A DNA stretch of 64,000 bases from Apilactobacillus apisilvae (GTDB lineage: Bacteria; Bacillota; Bacilli; Lactobacillales; Lactobacillaceae), in the NCBI RefSeq assembly GCF_023380225.1, contig NZ_CP093362.1, positions 372,001-436,000 of the forward strand, written 5' to 3'. The stretch's first letter is position 1. Every line of letters starts with the position of its first letter. A model generated the notes under the pieces. The model had not been told where the DNA came from. It did no database searches and was given only the letters and a program-made list of their open reading frames with translations. Made by a program: the position numbers and the translations under genes. Shown piece after piece: positions 34,135 through 46,190 of the stretch.

Positions 34135-36597
34135 TTATTTATCTGAAAGCAATTCTGCATTTATTACTTTCATTTTTAATGGTTTACCTTCACTCGAAGT
34201 ATCAATTAAAGCTGATCCATTAGATTGACGATCATTAATTGGATGATCAGAAGGAATAATATCATGATATCTATGACGATCAGTAAAGATTCTAATTGGC
34301 TTAAAGTCATTTTCATTAGGAATTAATCTTATAAAGTCCATAATTTTATGTGCATTTTTCTTTAATGGTTTTAAAACTTGAACGCCCCTACGACCACGAC
34401 TAGCTAAAGGAATATCTTCTACGGACATATTTTTATAAAAGCCACGTTGCGTAATTATAGCAACATCGTCAGAATCGTTGATTAATTGACAATTAGCAAC
34501 ATATTCATCGTCATGTAAATCCATTGATTTGACACCAGTAGTTTTTGCACCATTAATTGAAACTTCTGAAAGTTCAAATTTAGTTGCTAATCCAATATTA
34601 GACATTAATACTACTTTGTTTTCTTTATTGTTGTTATTAATATATTTAATATTAACTACTCTTGCATCTGAGGTTTTTAGTTTTTCATATACAGGTGCGT
34701 GTGAACGATAAGTACGACCTGGTAATAATTTACTGAACTCAGTTTGCTTAATGTAGCCGTCGTTAGTTGCAATTAAGAAACAACCATTTTCTTTTAATGA
34801 CTTAAACGTGAAGATTTTGATGATTTGTTCATCATCATCTAGACCAATAGTTTGCGAAATGTGTTCACCCGTTTCTTTCCATTTAGCATCAGATATTTCG
34901 TGAACTGGACGATAAATTAAATGTCCTTTATTAGTAAACATAAAGATATGATCTAATGTACTCATTTCTGCAGTGAAGATTGGATAATCGTCTTCTTTCA
35001 AACCATTTTCGTTAACATCTGATGCCTTATAAGAACGGACACTACTTCTTTTTAAGTACCCATCATGACTAACTAAAACTACAACATCTTCATCAGGGAC
35101 AGTAATATTTTTACTAATTTTCAATTCTTGAACTTGGTTTTCAATTTTAGTTCGACGACTATTACCATAATCTTTTTGAATTTGTTTAAACTCTTTAGTT
35201 AAAACATTGTTTAAAACTTTATCGTCATTCAAAATATTATTGTATTTAATTATATTTTGACTTAACTTGTCGTTTTCAGCTTCTAATTCGGTAACATCCG
35301 TATTGGTTAACCGGTACAGTTGTAACTTGACAATTGCATCAGCTTGTTTATTAGAAAATTCGTACTCTTTAACTAAATTCCGACAAGCGTCTTTACGATT
35401 CTTACTTGCACGAATTGTCTTAATCACTTTATTTAGAATTGATAAGGCCTTAATCAGTCCATTTACAATATGTTGGCGATTCATGACATTATCTAATTCA
35501 AACTTAGTTCGCTTAGTAATAACCGCCCTTTGATATTCTAAATATGATTTTAGAATTGTTTTTAATGGTAGTCTTTCTGGTCGCATATTATTTATTGCAA
35601 CAACATTAAAATGGTAGTTAACTTGTAAGTCCGTATTCTTAAATAAATAATTTAAAATACCTTTTACATCAACATCTTTTTTTAATTCAATTGCAATTGA
35701 TAATCCATTACGGTCACTTTCATCTCTAACTTCAGCAATTCCATCAATTTTTTTGCTAATGCGAATTTCATCAATTTGTTTTACCATTTGTAGTTTATTA
35801 ACATCATATGGGACTTCAGTTACTCTGATTAATGATTTATTACCACGTAAATTTTCAGTGCTAGTCTTTGAACGAATAACTATTTTTCCGCGACCAGTTT
35901 TATATGCTTTCTTGATTCCATCAAGTCCTTGTATAATTCCACCCACTGGGAAATCAGGACCCTTTATGAATTTCATTAATTCATCTAAATCAGCATCTGG
36001 TTTCTTTTGTAAATAAATTAAAGCATCAATAACTTCTGATAAATTGTGTGGTGGAATTTCAGTCGCATACCCTGCAGAAATCCCAGTTGCCCCATTTACT
36101 AATAAGTTTGGAAAGCGTGATGGTAACACTGTAGGTTCCTGTTCTGTGTCATCAAAGTTAGGTACCCAATCGACAGTATCTTTATCAATATCTCTTATCA
36201 TTTCAGAAGCAATTTTACTTAAACGAGCTTCTGTATAACGCATCGCAGCTGCTGGATCTCCATCCATAGAACCATTATTTCCGTGCATTTCAATTAAAGG
36301 TTCTCTTAATTTCCAATCCTGACTCATGCGCACTAAAGCTTCATAAATAGAGCTATCACCATGGGGATGATAATTACCCATTACGTTACCCACAGATTTA
36401 GCTGATTTTCTAAATCCTTTATCATAGGTATTGCCGTCTTTATTCATTGCATAAAGAATTCTACGTTGGACAGGTTTTAAACCATCTCTTATATCAGGTA
36501 ATGCTCTTTCTTGAATTATTGACTTAGAATATCTACTAAAACGTTCACTCATTATTTGTTCTAGCGTTAATTTTTCAATAATAGCTTTTTTATCCAA
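34135..36597 (-). CDS. parC: DNA topoisomerase IV subunit A
   Basis: 820 residues. The catalytic Tyr is in [15 protein letters not shown] near residue 118; [19 protein letters not shown] and [15 protein letters not shown] lie before it. The C terminus carries degenerate beta-propeller repeats (for example [27 protein letters not shown]), consistent with ParC rather than GyrA. It decatenates daughter chromosomes with ParE. Seventeen bases separate it from parE upstream. Confidence 0.96.
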   Translation of the reverse strand: MDKKAIIEKLTLEQIMSERFSRYSKSIIQERALPDIRDGLKPVQRRILYAMNKDGNTYDKGFRKSAKSVGNVMGNYHPHGDSSIYEALVRMSQDWKLREPLIEMHGNNGSMDGDPAAAMRYTEARLSKIASEMIRDIDKDTVDWVPNFDDTEQEPTVLPSRFPNLLVNGATGISAGYATEIPPHNLSEVIDALIYLQKKPDADLDELMKFIKGPDFPVGGIIQGLDGIKKAYKTGRGKIVIRSKTSTENLRGNKSLIRVTEVPYDVNKLQMVKQIDEIRISKKIDGIAEVRDESDRNGLSIAIELKKDVDVKGILNYLFKNTDLQVNYHFNVVAINNMRPERLPLKTILKSYLEYQRAVITKRTKFELDNVMNRQHIVNGLIKALSILNKVIKTIRASKNRKDACRNLVKEYEFSNKQADAIVKLQLYRLTNTDVTELEAENDKLSQNIIKYNNILNDDKVLNNVLTKEFKQIQKDYGNSRRTKIENQVQELKISKNITVPDEDVVVLVSHDGYLKRSSVRSYKASDVNENGLKEDDYPIFTAEMSTLDHIFMFTNKGHLIYRPVHEISDAKWKETGEHISQTIGLDDDEQIIKIFTFKSLKENGCFLIATNDGYIKQTEFSKLLPGRTYRSHAPVYEKLKTSDARVVNIKYINNNNKENKVVLMSNIGLATKFELSEVSINGAKTTGVKSMDLHDDEYVANCQLINDSDDVAIITQRGFYKNMSVEDIPLASRGRRGVQVLKPLKKNAHKIMDFIRLIPNENDFKPIRIFTDRHRYHDIIPSDHPINDRQSNGSALIDTSSEGKPLKMKVINAELLSDK

Positions 36598-36614
36598 ACA
36601 ATTATCCTCCTTCT

Positions 36615-38585
36615 TTATTCAATATTTTCATTTTTGGTTTTATCTAATATGCTACCGTCTTCTTCTAAATTAAATTCGACATTTTTTTCAATCCATTCAC
36701 GACGTGGTTCAACTTTATCACCCATTAATGTAGTGACTCTTTTTTCAGCTAATACAGCATCGTCAATGTTGACTTGAATTAATGTACGATTATCTGAATC
36801 CATTGTTGTTTCCCATAATTGGTCAGCATTCATTTCACCAAGCCCTTTAAATCTTTGAAGTGAGGGATGTGAACCAAAATTAGTTAATTTCAATTTTAGT
36901 TCATCATTAGTCCAGGCATAATCAACTTTTGTATTTCGACCATTTTTTTGTTGAATCTTAAATAAAGGTGGTAAAGCAATATAAACTCTTCCTTGCTCAA
37001 TCATAGGACGCATATACTTATAGAAAAATGTTAATAACAAAATTTGAATATGAGCACCGTCATCATCAGCATCGGTCATTATAATAATTTTGTCATAATT
37101 AGCATCTTGTATATTAAATTCTGGTCCAACACCAGCACCGATAGTATAAATCATGGTACTAATTTCTTCGTTTTTCATAACATCATCTAACTTAGCACGT
37201 TCCGTATTTAAAACCTTACCTCTAAGTGGCAAAATAGCTTGATGTTTTCTATCACGGCCTTGCTTGGCAGATCCTCCAGCTGAATCACCTTCAACTAAAA
37301 ATAATTCATTTTTGGAAACGTCTTTTGATTGTGCTGGAGTTAGCTTACCTGATAATAATCGTTCTTTTTTATGATGCTTTTTACCATTACGACTTTCATC
37401 GCGGGCTTTTCTAGCAGCTTCACGGGCTTTTCTAGCTCTTAGTGATTTTTGTACTAAACTTTTTGCAAAATCACCGTTCTCCATTAAATAATATCCTAGT
37501 TTAGCTGAAACTACATTATCAACAATTGAACGAACTTCTGGGCTACCTAATTTTTCTTTGGTTTGTCCTTCAAATTGCAACATCTCTTCAGGAACTTTAA
37601 TCGAAATAACTGCAGATAATCCTTCACGAACATCAGCACCATCCAGATTTTTATCTTTTTGTTTTAATAATTTAACTTTTCTAGCAAATTCGTTAAATGA
37701 TTTAGTCCAGGCACTTCTAAATCCAGATTCATGGGTTCCGCCATCTTTAGTTCTAACATTATTAACGAAAGATAGTGTGTTTTCAGTATAACCATCGTTA
37801 TATTGTGCAGAAACTTCCACTTCGACCCCATCTTTTTTGCCATCAAAGTACATTATATTTCCTAAAGTGTGTTTATCTTCATTTAAATAAGCAACAAACT
37901 CTTTAATTCCATCTTTATAATAAAATGTATCTTTTTGTTCTTGTCCTTTTCTTTCATCAGACAAGTTAATTTTAATTCCATTCAATAAGAATGCTGATTC
38001 TTTTAAACGTTGTTTTAAAATATTATAATTAAAAATTATGGTTGTAAAAATACTACTGTCTGGTTTAAAAGTTACAGTAGTACCGCTGTGTTCATTAGTT
38101 TTACCAAGATTTCTAAGGGTTCCAACAGGATGTCCACCATCTTTGAAATCTTCTTCGTATTTATGACCATCACGAACGATAGAAACACTTAATGATGTAG
38201 ATAAAGCATTTACTACACTAGAACCGACACCATGAAGTCCACCAGATGTTTTATATCCACCATTTTCAGAGAACTTACCACCGGCGTGTAATACAGTTAA
38301 AATGACCTCTGGCGTAGGTTTACCCGAAGAGTGCATTCCAACAGGCATTCCACGACCATGATCTACTACTGTAATACTATTATCTTGATGTATTGTAACG
38401 TCAATTTCATCACCAAAACCAGCTAATGCCTCATCAACAGCATTATCTACTATTTCATATACTAAATGATGTAATCCCTTGCCATCAGTAGATCCGATGT
38501 ACATTCCGGGACGCTTTCTAACTGCCTCTAATCCTTTTAGGACTTGGATTGAGGAGTCATCATAATTTTGTGTTTTTTTAGGCAT
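36615..38585 (-). CDS. parE: DNA topoisomerase IV subunit B
   Basis: 656 residues. GHKL ATPase domain: [47 protein letters not shown] domain: [18 protein letters not shown] and [11 protein letters not shown]. The adjacent parC supports ParE over GyrB. AAAGGAG precedes the ATG. A LexA-like site lies about 80 bases upstream, as reported for parEC of Bacillus. Confidence 0.96.
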   Translation of the reverse strand: MPKKTQNYDDSSIQVLKGLEAVRKRPGMYIGSTDGKGLHHLVYEIVDNAVDEALAGFGDEIDVTIHQDNSITVVDHGRGMPVGMHSSGKPTPEVILTVLHAGGKFSENGGYKTSGGLHGVGSSVVNALSTSLSVSIVRDGHKYEEDFKDGGHPVGTLRNLGKTNEHSGTTVTFKPDSSIFTTIIFNYNILKQRLKESAFLLNGIKINLSDERKGQEQKDTFYYKDGIKEFVAYLNEDKHTLGNIMYFDGKKDGVEVEVSAQYNDGYTENTLSFVNNVRTKDGGTHESGFRSAWTKSFNEFARKVKLLKQKDKNLDGADVREGLSAVISIKVPEEMLQFEGQTKEKLGSPEVRSIVDNVVSAKLGYYLMENGDFAKSLVQKSLRARKAREAARKARDESRNGKKHHKKERLLSGKLTPAQSKDVSKNELFLVEGDSAGGSAKQGRDRKHQAILPLRGKVLNTERAKLDDVMKNEEISTMIYTIGAGVGPEFNIQDANYDKIIIMTDADDDGAHIQILLLTFFYKYMRPMIEQGRVYIALPPLFKIQQKNGRNTKVDYAWTNDELKLKLTNFGSHPSLQRFKGLGEMNADQLWETTMDSDNRTLIQVNIDDAVLAEKRVTTLMGDKVEPRREWIEKNVEFNLEEDGSILDKTKNENIE

Positions 38586-38662
38586 TACAAAGCACTCCTT
38601 TACTACAATATATTATATTACCTTATTTAATTAGCATTTTAAAGGCCATAAATTAATTTAAA

Positions 38663-38676
38663 CGTACATATGTTCG
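38663..38676 (-). promoter_or_regulatory. LexA-like SOS box upstream of parE
   Basis: CGAACATATGTACG on the minus strand matches the Gram-positive SOS box (CGAAC-N4-GTTCG) with one mismatch in one arm. It lies between parE and the divergent plsY and could affect either. Confidence 0.55.
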
Positions 38677-38747
38677 CTTTTTATATTATTGTCATAATAG
38701 ATAAACATGGTAAAATTAAAAGATAACTTATTTATGGAGGAAAAACT

Positions 38748-39359
38748 TTGAAAATTGCTCTTTTGTTAATTTTTGCCTATCTTTTAGGATCTATTCCTAG
38801 TGGTATGTGGATTGGTAAAATATTTTTTAATGTTGATGTTAGACAACACGGATCCGGGAACATTGGAACAACCAATACTTATAGAGTATTAGGCAAAGTT
38901 GCCGGAACATTTGTAATGATTTTAGATATAGCTAAGGGAACTATTGCAACATTATTTCCTATGTTTTTTAATCTTAATGTTTCACCAATAATTTTTGGAT
39001 TATTTGCTATTTTAGGTCATACATTTTCTATTTTTGATAAATTTAAGGGTGGAAAAGCTGTTGCAACAAGTGCTGGAATGCTTTTAGCAATTCATCCTAT
39101 TTTATTTCTTTGTGCATGTATTTTTGAATTTTCATTCACTTATTTAACTAGTATGGTCAGTTTAGCAAGCATGATTTCCTTTCCAATTATTGTTATAATG
39201 CTTTTTGGATCTCATGATCTTTGGCTTGGCATAATTGGATTACTTTTAACAATTTTTATTTTTTTAAGACATAGAAAAAATATTATTAGAATTAAAAATG
39301 GTGATGAAAATTTAGTTCATTTTGGTTTTCTATATAATCGTAATAAAAAAAATAAATAG
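38748..39359 (+). CDS. plsY: glycerol-3-phosphate acyltransferase PlsY
   Basis: 203 residues with five membrane segments. Conserved loops: GSIPSGMWIGK, DVRQHGSGNIGTTNTYRVLG and HTFSIFDKFKGGKAVAT. It transfers acyl groups from acyl-phosphate to glycerol 3-phosphate, the first step of phospholipid synthesis. The start at 38748 is a TTG with GGAGG upstream. Divergent from parE. Confidence 0.96.
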   Translation: MKIALLLIFAYLLGSIPSGMWIGKIFFNVDVRQHGSGNIGTTNTYRVLGKVAGTFVMILDIAKGTIATLFPMFFNLNVSPIIFGLFAILGHTFSIFDKFKGGKAVATSAGMLLAIHPILFLCACIFEFSFTYLTSMVSLASMISFPIIVIMLFGSHDLWLGIIGLLLTIFIFLRHRKNIIRIKNGDENLVHFGFLYNRNKKNK

Positions 39360-39458
39360 TTTTATAAAACCTATAAGTCTTTTGATATTATTTTGATTTT
39401 AGGCTTTTTATTTTTTTATTTTATAAGTTAAAGTAACTTATTATTTTTAATAACTGTT

Positions 39459-39498
39459 AAAAAACCAACTAATTTACTACTAAGTTAGTTGGTTTTTA
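39459..39498. terminator. bidirectional terminator between plsY and the epimerase-like gene
   Basis: Arms AAAACCAACTAA and TTAGTTGGTTTT with flanking A and T runs between two convergent genes. A weaker AT-rich hairpin lies at about 39424-39442. Confidence 0.85.
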
Positions 39499-40377
39499 TT
39501 AATTATTAATTTGAATTAAATAATTAGCCTTAAAATTGTCTTTAGAGCTTAATTTATTTAAACCAATTTTATTTTCAAACTGACCACTTGTTTCTTTATC
39601 GTCAGCAACACCCCACCAAGGCTCAATACAAACGAATGGAGCATTTTTAGCAGCCCACAATCCAGCATATTCAGCATTATCAGCAATTACTGTAATATTT
39701 CGCTTAGATTTATCGCTGCTTAGAACACATTTGATTCTATCTTCATCTACTTTCATTACTTTAGCATCTTGATAGAATAAATTATGTGTTAATTTTAATG
39801 GTTTACTAAGATTAACTTTTTTAATAGAATGCAAGTTAATATAAGGAGCTTCAAAAGGAATTTGTTGATATTCTTTATTTGGTATAACTTCAACTTGATA
39901 ATCTTCATAGTTATTATTATAGTCGTTAATAAAAGGAACATTAAAAGCAGGATGTCCACCAATAGAAAACAACATTTCATTCTTTCCTTCGTTAATAACT
40001 TCCATATTTGCTTTCAAATTATTATCAACCAAATAGTATTTAATTTTCAATTTAAAATCAAAGGGATAAATTTTTAAAGTATCTTTATTTGATTTTAATA
40101 TCATAACAACCATATCAGAAAATTTTTCAATAATCTCAAAATCCATGTCCCTAGCAAAACCATGTTGACCCATTGAATAAACTTTATCTTTGTATTTATA
40201 TCTGTCATCTTTTAAGCGACCAACAATTGGAAATAAAACTGGAGAATGTCTGCCCCAAAATTTTTTATCAGCTTGCCATAGATATTCAATATTACTAGCA
40301 TCTTTTATGCTCGTAACTTCTGCACCATGAGTGTTTATTATGACATTCAAATGATTATTAATTAAATTAACTAGCAT
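39499..40377 (-). CDS. aldose 1-epimerase family protein (LacX/YeaD-like)
   Basis: 292 residues, galactose-mutarotase-like beta-sandwich. Seen: GAEVTSIKD, WGRHSPVLFPIVGRLKDDRY, MGQHGFARDMDFEI and SIGGHPAFNVPF with the His, and WAAKNAPFVCIEPWWGVAD with a Glu. It is of the LacX type rather than classical GalM. The exact sugar is unknown. Single-gene unit between a terminator and xerC. Confidence 0.88.
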   Translation of the reverse strand: MLVNLINNHLNVIINTHGAEVTSIKDASNIEYLWQADKKFWGRHSPVLFPIVGRLKDDRYKYKDKVYSMGQHGFARDMDFEIIEKFSDMVVMILKSNKDTLKIYPFDFKLKIKYYLVDNNLKANMEVINEGKNEMLFSIGGHPAFNVPFINDYNNNYEDYQVEVIPNKEYQQIPFEAPYINLHSIKKVNLSKPLKLTHNLFYQDAKVMKVDEDRIKCVLSSDKSKRNITVIADNAEYAGLWAAKNAPFVCIEPWWGVADDKETSGQFENKIGLNKLSSKDNFKANYLIQINN

Positions 40378-40447
40378 AATAACCTACCCCCGCACTTTCA
40401 TATTAACTTAATTTTACAATAAATTAGTTAAGAAATACAATTATTAA

Positions 40448-41359
40448 CTAAGCTCTAGGAAAATATCGATTATAATTTTTAAGTAAGCTTTCGTTAGTTA
40501 CATGAGTATAAATCTGAGTTGTAGATAAACTACTATGGCCCAAAAGTTCTTGAACAGTACGCAAATCTGCACCATTATTAAGCATTTCAGTTGCAAAAGT
40601 GTGTCTCAACATATGTGGATGAATTTTAGTTGTTAGTGACGTATTCTTAATGATTTCGTTCATGGCATATTCAATTCCACGGCTGGTAATATTTTTACCA
40701 TATTGATTAACAAAAACAAAATCATGTTCTTGATGATATTTAATCATTAAAGGTGTTCTACAATTAATATTATAATCTTTTAGAGCTTTAATTAAATAAT
40801 TACCAAATGGTAAATATCGCTGCTTATTACCTTTTCCAATTACGTTGATAATTCGATTATCAAAATCTATATCATTATAAGTTAAATTAGAGCATTCACT
40901 AACACGCATCCCCGTGTCATATAAAATTTCCAATAAGGCATAATTTCGATAATCTAATGTTTTATTTTGTCCATCTTTTGCCCCTTTAAATAAGGCTAAT
41001 AATTCTTTTTGATAAAAGAATCTAGGCAAATGTCCAGAATGCTTCTTTAAATTAACAAAACTAAATAAATTTTCCTTAACTAGTTCATTTCTCATAACAA
41101 AATTATAAAATGAGCGTAGAGAAGATACTTTCCTAATAATTGTGTTACGACTATCATTATTTTTACGTAAATTGTTTAAATATGTTTCTATATCTAAATT
41201 ATCAACTTGTATCAAATGACGATCATTGGATTTCATTTCAAAATAAAATTGATCAATATCGTTTTTATAAGCATCAGCTGTATTTTGTGAATATTGACGT
41301 TCATTGATAATATAATCCATAAACCAGTCAATTAATTTTTTATCATCATATTTTTTCAT
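40448..41359 (-). CDS. xerC: tyrosine recombinase XerC
   Basis: 303 residues. N-terminal SAM-like DNA-binding domain (about 8-90) and a complete catalytic set: Arg in YDTGMRVSECSNL, Lys in IGKGNKQRYLPF, HMLRHTFATEML, LGHSSLSTTQIYTH with the Tyr nucleophile. It resolves chromosome dimers with XerD. The topA-xerC order is typical of lactobacilli; hslV/hslU, which often follow, are absent here. Confidence 0.93.
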   Translation of the reverse strand: MKKYDDKKLIDWFMDYIINERQYSQNTADAYKNDIDQFYFEMKSNDRHLIQVDNLDIETYLNNLRKNNDSRNTIIRKVSSLRSFYNFVMRNELVKENLFSFVNLKKHSGHLPRFFYQKELLALFKGAKDGQNKTLDYRNYALLEILYDTGMRVSECSNLTYNDIDFDNRIINVIGKGNKQRYLPFGNYLIKALKDYNINCRTPLMIKYHQEHDFVFVNQYGKNITSRGIEYAMNEIIKNTSLTTKIHPHMLRHTFATEMLNNGADLRTVQELLGHSSLSTTQIYTHVTNESLLKNYNRYFPRA

Positions 41360-41377
41360 TTAAACACCGCTATCTAA

Positions 41378-41412
41378 TAAAAAGAGACCTTAATTAAATT
41401 AAGAGCTTTTTT
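41378..41412 (-). terminator. possible topA terminator
   Basis: An imperfect hairpin: AAAAAGAGACCTTAAT and ATTAAGAGCTTTTTT, between topA and xerC. Confidence 0.45.
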
Positions 41413-41413
41413 A

Positions 41414-43516
41414 TTATTTCTGTACATTTTCTTCATAATCACCATTAGGGCAAATAACTTGAATTCCACCCTTTATTTTTTTCTCAACTAAATATTCGCC
41501 ATCTTTAGGACAATTTCTTCCAATTGGCTTGTTCCAAGTAACAAAGTCACATTCTGGATATCTTGAGCATCCATAAAACAATCGATTTTTCTTAGATTTA
41601 CGTTCAATAACTTCACCCTTCTTACACTTAGGACATGTAACGCCAATTTTCTTTACAATTGCTTCAGTATTTCGACAATCAGGAAAACGGGAACAAGCAT
41701 AGAACTTCCCATACCGGCCCATTTTTATGACCATGGGTGCACCACAGATTTCACAATTATAACCAGCGGGTTCATCCTTTATTTGAACATTTTCCATATT
41801 CTTTTCGGCGTTAGAAACTTCCTTGGAGAAAGGTTCATAAAACATATCAACTACTTTAATCCAATTTTCCTTATCTTCTTCGATACTATCCAAATTATTT
41901 TCTAAGTCAGCAGTGAAATCTATATTAATAATATCAGGGAAATATTTTTCAATAATATCATTTACAATTTCACCCAATTCAGTTGGTTCAAATTTTCGAC
42001 CAACTAATTTTACATAATAACGACGTTGAATAGTTCCCAAAGTAGGTGCATAAGTTGATGGACGGCCGACACCATTTTGTTCTAAAGCATGAATTAATTT
42101 AGCTTCACTATATCTGGCTGGTGGCTGAGTAAAATGCTGATCTGGATTATTTTTAATCATCTTAACTTGATCGCCTTTTTTAATATCAGGTAAGATATTA
42201 TCTTTCTCTTTACCACGATTATAAACTTTCAAAAATCCATCAAATTTAAGTTTTGAACCATTTGCCTTAAAATCAACACCATTTTGACTCATATTAACAG
42301 CCATTGTATCCATAATTGCTGGTGTCATTTGACTTGCTAAGAATCGGCACCAAATTAAATTATATAGTTTATATTGATCATTAGTTAAATAACTTTTTAA
42401 ACTTGCGGGAGTTCGATGAACAGATGTTGGACGAATTGCTTCATGGGCATCCTGTGCTCCTTCAGGTAACTTACCTTTAATTGGTTTAATTGCAGCATAA
42501 TCTTCACCATAATTTTCATGTAGAAAACTAGAAGCCTCATGCTTGGCAATAGCAGAAATTCTAGTTGAATCAGTTCTCATGTAAGTGATTAAACCTTGAT
42601 TTCCCTCTTTACCAATATTAATTCCCTCATATAATTGTTGAGCATTCATCATAGTTTTACCAGTCTTGAAGTTCAACTTATTATTAGCATCTTGTTGCAT
42701 TGTACTAGTAGTAAATGGTTGTTGAGGTTGTCTTTTACGTTCTTTTTTAACAACGCTATCTACATTAAAAGCTTTTTTCTTATCAACTTTTCCTAAAATA
42801 GATTGCACTTGATCATTATTTTCAATTTCAAATTTTTTACTATCTAAACCATAAAAGCTAGCTTTAAAATCATCATTGTCTTTTTTCATATCTGCATCAA
42901 TTGTCCAATATTCTTTAGGAACAAATTTTTTAATCTCACGTTCTCTTTGAATAATTAACCATAAAGCAATTGATTGTACACGTCCAGCACTAAGTCCTTT
43001 TTTAACTTTTTTCCATAGTAATGGTGAAATTGAATAACCTACTAATCGATCCAATACTCGACGAGCTTGTTGAGCGTCCACTAAACTCATATCAATGGTA
43101 CGTGGATGCTTAAAAGCTTCTTTTACAGCATCTTTAGTAATTTCATGAAAAGCAACTCTATTTTCATCTTTTTCATCTAATCCTAATAAATGGGATAAAT
43201 GCCAAGCAATGGACTCTCCTTCACGGTCAGGGTCAGAAGCGAGATAAACACTTTTAGCCTTTTTTGCTTCTGATCTCAATTCCTTAATGGTATCACCTTT
43301 ACCGCGAATTGAAATATAATGGGGTTCATAATCATTTTCAATGTCAACCCCCATTTTACTTTTAGGTAAGTCACGCACATGTCCTTTACTAGCAATCACA
43401 CGGTAAGTTCTTCCCAAATACTTTTGTATGGTTTTAGCTTTAGTAGGAGATTCAACAATCACTAATTTTTTCTTGGGTGATCGTCTTTTCCTCTTTTTTG
43501 TTGTTTTTGTAGTCAT
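41414..43516 (-). CDS. topA: DNA topoisomerase I
   Basis: 700 residues. TOPRIM motif [30 protein letters not shown], and the active-site Tyr in [12 protein letters not shown]. Three C-terminal zinc ribbons are present, with C-x-x-C pairs from about residue 590 ([34 protein letters not shown] in part). It relaxes negative supercoils. A lysine-rich N-terminal tail ([17 protein letters not shown]) precedes the TOPRIM domain. Confidence 0.97.
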   Translation of the reverse strand: MTTKTTKKRKRRSPKKKLVIVESPTKAKTIQKYLGRTYRVIASKGHVRDLPKSKMGVDIENDYEPHYISIRGKGDTIKELRSEAKKAKSVYLASDPDREGESIAWHLSHLLGLDEKDENRVAFHEITKDAVKEAFKHPRTIDMSLVDAQQARRVLDRLVGYSISPLLWKKVKKGLSAGRVQSIALWLIIQREREIKKFVPKEYWTIDADMKKDNDDFKASFYGLDSKKFEIENNDQVQSILGKVDKKKAFNVDSVVKKERKRQPQQPFTTSTMQQDANNKLNFKTGKTMMNAQQLYEGINIGKEGNQGLITYMRTDSTRISAIAKHEASSFLHENYGEDYAAIKPIKGKLPEGAQDAHEAIRPTSVHRTPASLKSYLTNDQYKLYNLIWCRFLASQMTPAIMDTMAVNMSQNGVDFKANGSKLKFDGFLKVYNRGKEKDNILPDIKKGDQVKMIKNNPDQHFTQPPARYSEAKLIHALEQNGVGRPSTYAPTLGTIQRRYYVKLVGRKFEPTELGEIVNDIIEKYFPDIINIDFTADLENNLDSIEEDKENWIKVVDMFYEPFSKEVSNAEKNMENVQIKDEPAGYNCEICGAPMVIKMGRYGKFYACSRFPDCRNTEAIVKKIGVTCPKCKKGEVIERKSKKNRLFYGCSRYPECDFVTWNKPIGRNCPKDGEYLVEKKIKGGIQVICPNGDYEENVQK

Positions 43517-43542
43517 CCATATCCCTCATTAATTAAATTATC

Positions 43543-44424
43543 TTATTTGTATTGAAATTCTTCTAAAATATCTTTAGCAGACAAAACAGGCTTAGCTCCA
43601 GCTAAAATAAGCTCATTACACCCTATTGATAATTCACTATCAATTCTACCGGGAATTGCTAAAACATCGCGATTGTTTTGCAACGCTAAATTAGCAGTAA
43701 TTAAACTACCAGACTTATGTTTTGCCTCAATTACAGTTAAAGCATCAACTAATCCAGCAATTATACGATTTCTTTCTGGAAAATGAAATCGTAGTGGTTT
43801 ACTTCCCACTGGATATTCACTAATTAATAAATTACTAATAGCTATGGTTCTTTGTAATTGTTCGTTCTTTTTTGGATAATAAACATCAAGTCCAGTTCCA
43901 ATCACTGCAATGGTGTTACCTTCATTAGCAATAGTACACTGATGGCTTAATTTATCAACCCCATCGGCTAGTCCAGAAACAATTGTGATATTTGAATTGA
44001 CCACTGTGGGAACTATTTTATTTAAAATTGTAAAAGAATAATCTGTACATTTTCTAGCACCAACGATTCCTAATTTTTTAGTATTTAGTAATGACAAATC
44101 TCCAAAATAAAAAAGTACAATTGGTGGCAGATAAGATTCCCTTAAATTTATTGGATACTCATCATCAAATATCGAAATAAATTTAACATGATTTAAATGA
44201 TAAATAAAATTATCATCTAAATTTTTGCTTTTAAAAGAATTAATGAATATTTTAGTACTTTTTTTAGAAAGATTTGTAACTTTAGCAATTGATTCAGCAT
44301 CGATAATTATTTCATTAGGTATTTCTTTGTATTTAAAATTCAAATATTTATAAAATCGATATTGCGATTTAATTCCAAAACCTGGTGTCAATTTTAACTT
44401 TAATAATAAATTACGTAATTTCAT
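43543..44424 (-). CDS. dprA: DNA-processing protein DprA
   Basis: 293 residues. Rossmann-fold motifs GARKCTDYSF, VSGLADGVDKLSHQ, IAVIGTGLDVYYP, ISEYP and FPERNRIIAGL. It loads RecA on incoming single-stranded DNA. Its presence fits natural competence or a leftover of it; no other competence genes are in the window. Confidence 0.95.
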   Translation of the reverse strand: MKLRNLLLKLKLTPGFGIKSQYRFYKYLNFKYKEIPNEIIIDAESIAKVTNLSKKSTKIFINSFKSKNLDDNFIYHLNHVKFISIFDDEYPINLRESYLPPIVLFYFGDLSLLNTKKLGIVGARKCTDYSFTILNKIVPTVVNSNITIVSGLADGVDKLSHQCTIANEGNTIAVIGTGLDVYYPKKNEQLQRTIAISNLLISEYPVGSKPLRFHFPERNRIIAGLVDALTVIEAKHKSGSLITANLALQNNRDVLAIPGRIDSELSIGCNELILAGAKPVLSAKDILEEFQYK

Positions 44425-44463
44425 TTTAAACTCCCTAAGATGTTTAAAAATTAAATACGCAAA

Positions 44464-45240
44464 CTAATCACCTATAATATCAGAAACTGGTTTAAAAGTT
44501 TTTCGATGAATTGGAGTTGCTCCATATTTTTTTAATGCATATAGATGATTTTTGGTCCCATAACCTGAATTATGATTGAAATCATATTCTGGATATTGAT
44601 TATTATATTCATCCATCAAATTATCTCGATACACTTTAGCTATAATACTAGCTGCTGAAACACTTGCACTTTTAGCATCACCTTTAATTAATCTAGTTTG
44701 ATGAATAGGCACATCAATGTTCATTGCATCCACAATAATTTCTTTTGGAGTTACTGATAGACCATCAATGGCATCTTTCATAGCAGACCTAGTTGCCTCG
44801 TAAATATTAATTTGATCAATTATTTTATTAGAAGCAATACCAATATTGTAATATAAAGCATTTTGTTTAATAAGTTCAGATAGTTCTAATCGTTTTTTGG
44901 GTGACAACTTCTTAGAATCATTAACTTCGTATAATTCAAAATCATTTGGTAAAATAACTGCAGCTGTTACGACTGGGCCTGCTAAAGGCCCTCTTCCAAC
45001 CTCATCAACACCAGCAACATATTTTATTCCGTTATTCCAAAAATGGTTTTCATATCTTAAGCGTTTATGAAAATCAACTTTTTCATCGTGTATTTTCAAC
45101 AAATGTTTTTTTCGACGTTTAAGTGCAAGCTGAACACCTTTTCGTGAATCTAGTTGATATTCGTTAAAAATACTATCTGATAAACTATTAGCATTAGAAA
45201 GCAATTCAGTTATTTTTTTTATTGAAAGTTGATTATTCAT
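44464..45240 (-). CDS. rnhB: ribonuclease HII
   Basis: 258 residues from the ATG at 45240, whose site GGATGAAGG lies within the end of rbgA. Motifs: VAGVDEVGRGPLAGPVV (catalytic Asp-Glu), NDSKKLSPKKR, IVDAMN, KGDAKSASVSAASIIAKVYRD. It removes ribonucleotides from DNA:RNA hybrids. Overlaps rbgA by 8 bases. Confidence 0.96.
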   Translation of the reverse strand: MNNQLSIKKITELLSNANSLSDSIFNEYQLDSRKGVQLALKRRKKHLLKIHDEKVDFHKRLRYENHFWNNGIKYVAGVDEVGRGPLAGPVVTAAVILPNDFELYEVNDSKKLSPKKRLELSELIKQNALYYNIGIASNKIIDQINIYEATRSAMKDAIDGLSVTPKEIIVDAMNIDVPIHQTRLIKGDAKSASVSAASIIAKVYRDNLMDEYNNQYPEYDFNHNSGYGTKNHLYALKKYGATPIHRKTFKPVSDIIGD

Positions 45241-46093
45241 TGCCTTCATCCTTAGATAATTCTTCAACATTATCTAGCGTGAAATTGCCTAATTTTCCCT
45301 TACGACTATCTAAAATTAAACGCATCGATGCTTGTTCATAATCATCACGCATCCCGATATTTTGAGTTATTTTCAACAATAAATCTACATTATTTAATTC
45401 CATGTCGTTTTCATTTAATCGATAGCGTTTCATTAATCCTTCTCGGTTATGTTCGCGGAAAAATTCTAATGCAAATAAAGCAACGTCGTCACTAGCATAG
45501 ATACTATCTTTAACAGCACCCGTTAGAGCTAATTTATTAGCAACTGTTTGATCTTTAAATTTTGGCCATAGAATTCCTGGTGTATCTAGTAATTCTAAAT
45601 CTTTGCTAGATCTAAGCCATTGTTGACCTTTAGTAACACCCGCACGATTACCTACTTGGGCCGCACGGCGTTTAACAATTTGATTTAATAAGGTTGACTT
45701 ACCAACGTTAGGCACTCCAACACAAATTGCACGAATGATTTTATTTTCTATTCCTTTATTTTTACTAGCACTAATTTTATCTTTTAATAAGTTCTTAACA
45801 ACTTTAGTAATATAATTACCAGTTGTATTATTTTTAGAATCTACAGAAATGGCAGCATAACCTTGATTTTTAAAATATTTTAACCATTGATTGGTAAAAT
45901 TAGGATTAGCCAAATCAGCTTTCGTTAAAATCATTAAACGAGGTTTTTCCTTACTTATTCTATATACTTCTGGATTAATTGAACTATATGGACAACGTGC
46001 GTCTACTAATTCGAAAACAATATCAACTAAATGTATGTTTTCTTCAAATTGTCTGATGGCTTTAGCCATATGTCCAGGAAACCATTGAATCAT
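45233..46093 (-). CDS. rbgA: ribosome biogenesis GTPase RbgA (YlqF)
   Basis: 286 residues, circularly permuted GTPase: G4 (LTKADL) comes before G1 (GVPNVGKSTLLNQI) and G3 (DTPGI). The N-terminal MIQWFPGHMAKA is characteristic. It acts in late 50S assembly. Operon with rnhB downstream. Confidence 0.96.
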   Translation of the reverse strand: MIQWFPGHMAKAIRQFEENIHLVDIVFELVDARCPYSSINPEVYRISKEKPRLMILTKADLANPNFTNQWLKYFKNQGYAAISVDSKNNTTGNYITKVVKNLLKDKISASKNKGIENKIIRAICVGVPNVGKSTLLNQIVKRRAAQVGNRAGVTKGQQWLRSSKDLELLDTPGILWPKFKDQTVANKLALTGAVKDSIYASDDVALFALEFFREHNREGLMKRYRLNENDMELNNVDLLLKITQNIGMRDDYEQASMRLILDSRKGKLGNFTLDNVEELSKDEGNE

Positions 46094-46157
46094 ATTATCC
46101 GCTCCAATCTATTACTTTTATTGTACTATATTTTATATTTCATTATTAGTAATAAAA

Positions 46158-46188
46158 ATAAACCTAAATTACATTTAGGTTTATTTTT
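46158..46188 (-). terminator. terminator after yozE
   Basis: Arms AAACCTAAA and TTTAGGTTT with T-rich flank on the minus strand. Confidence 0.75.
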
Positions 46189-46190
46189 AT

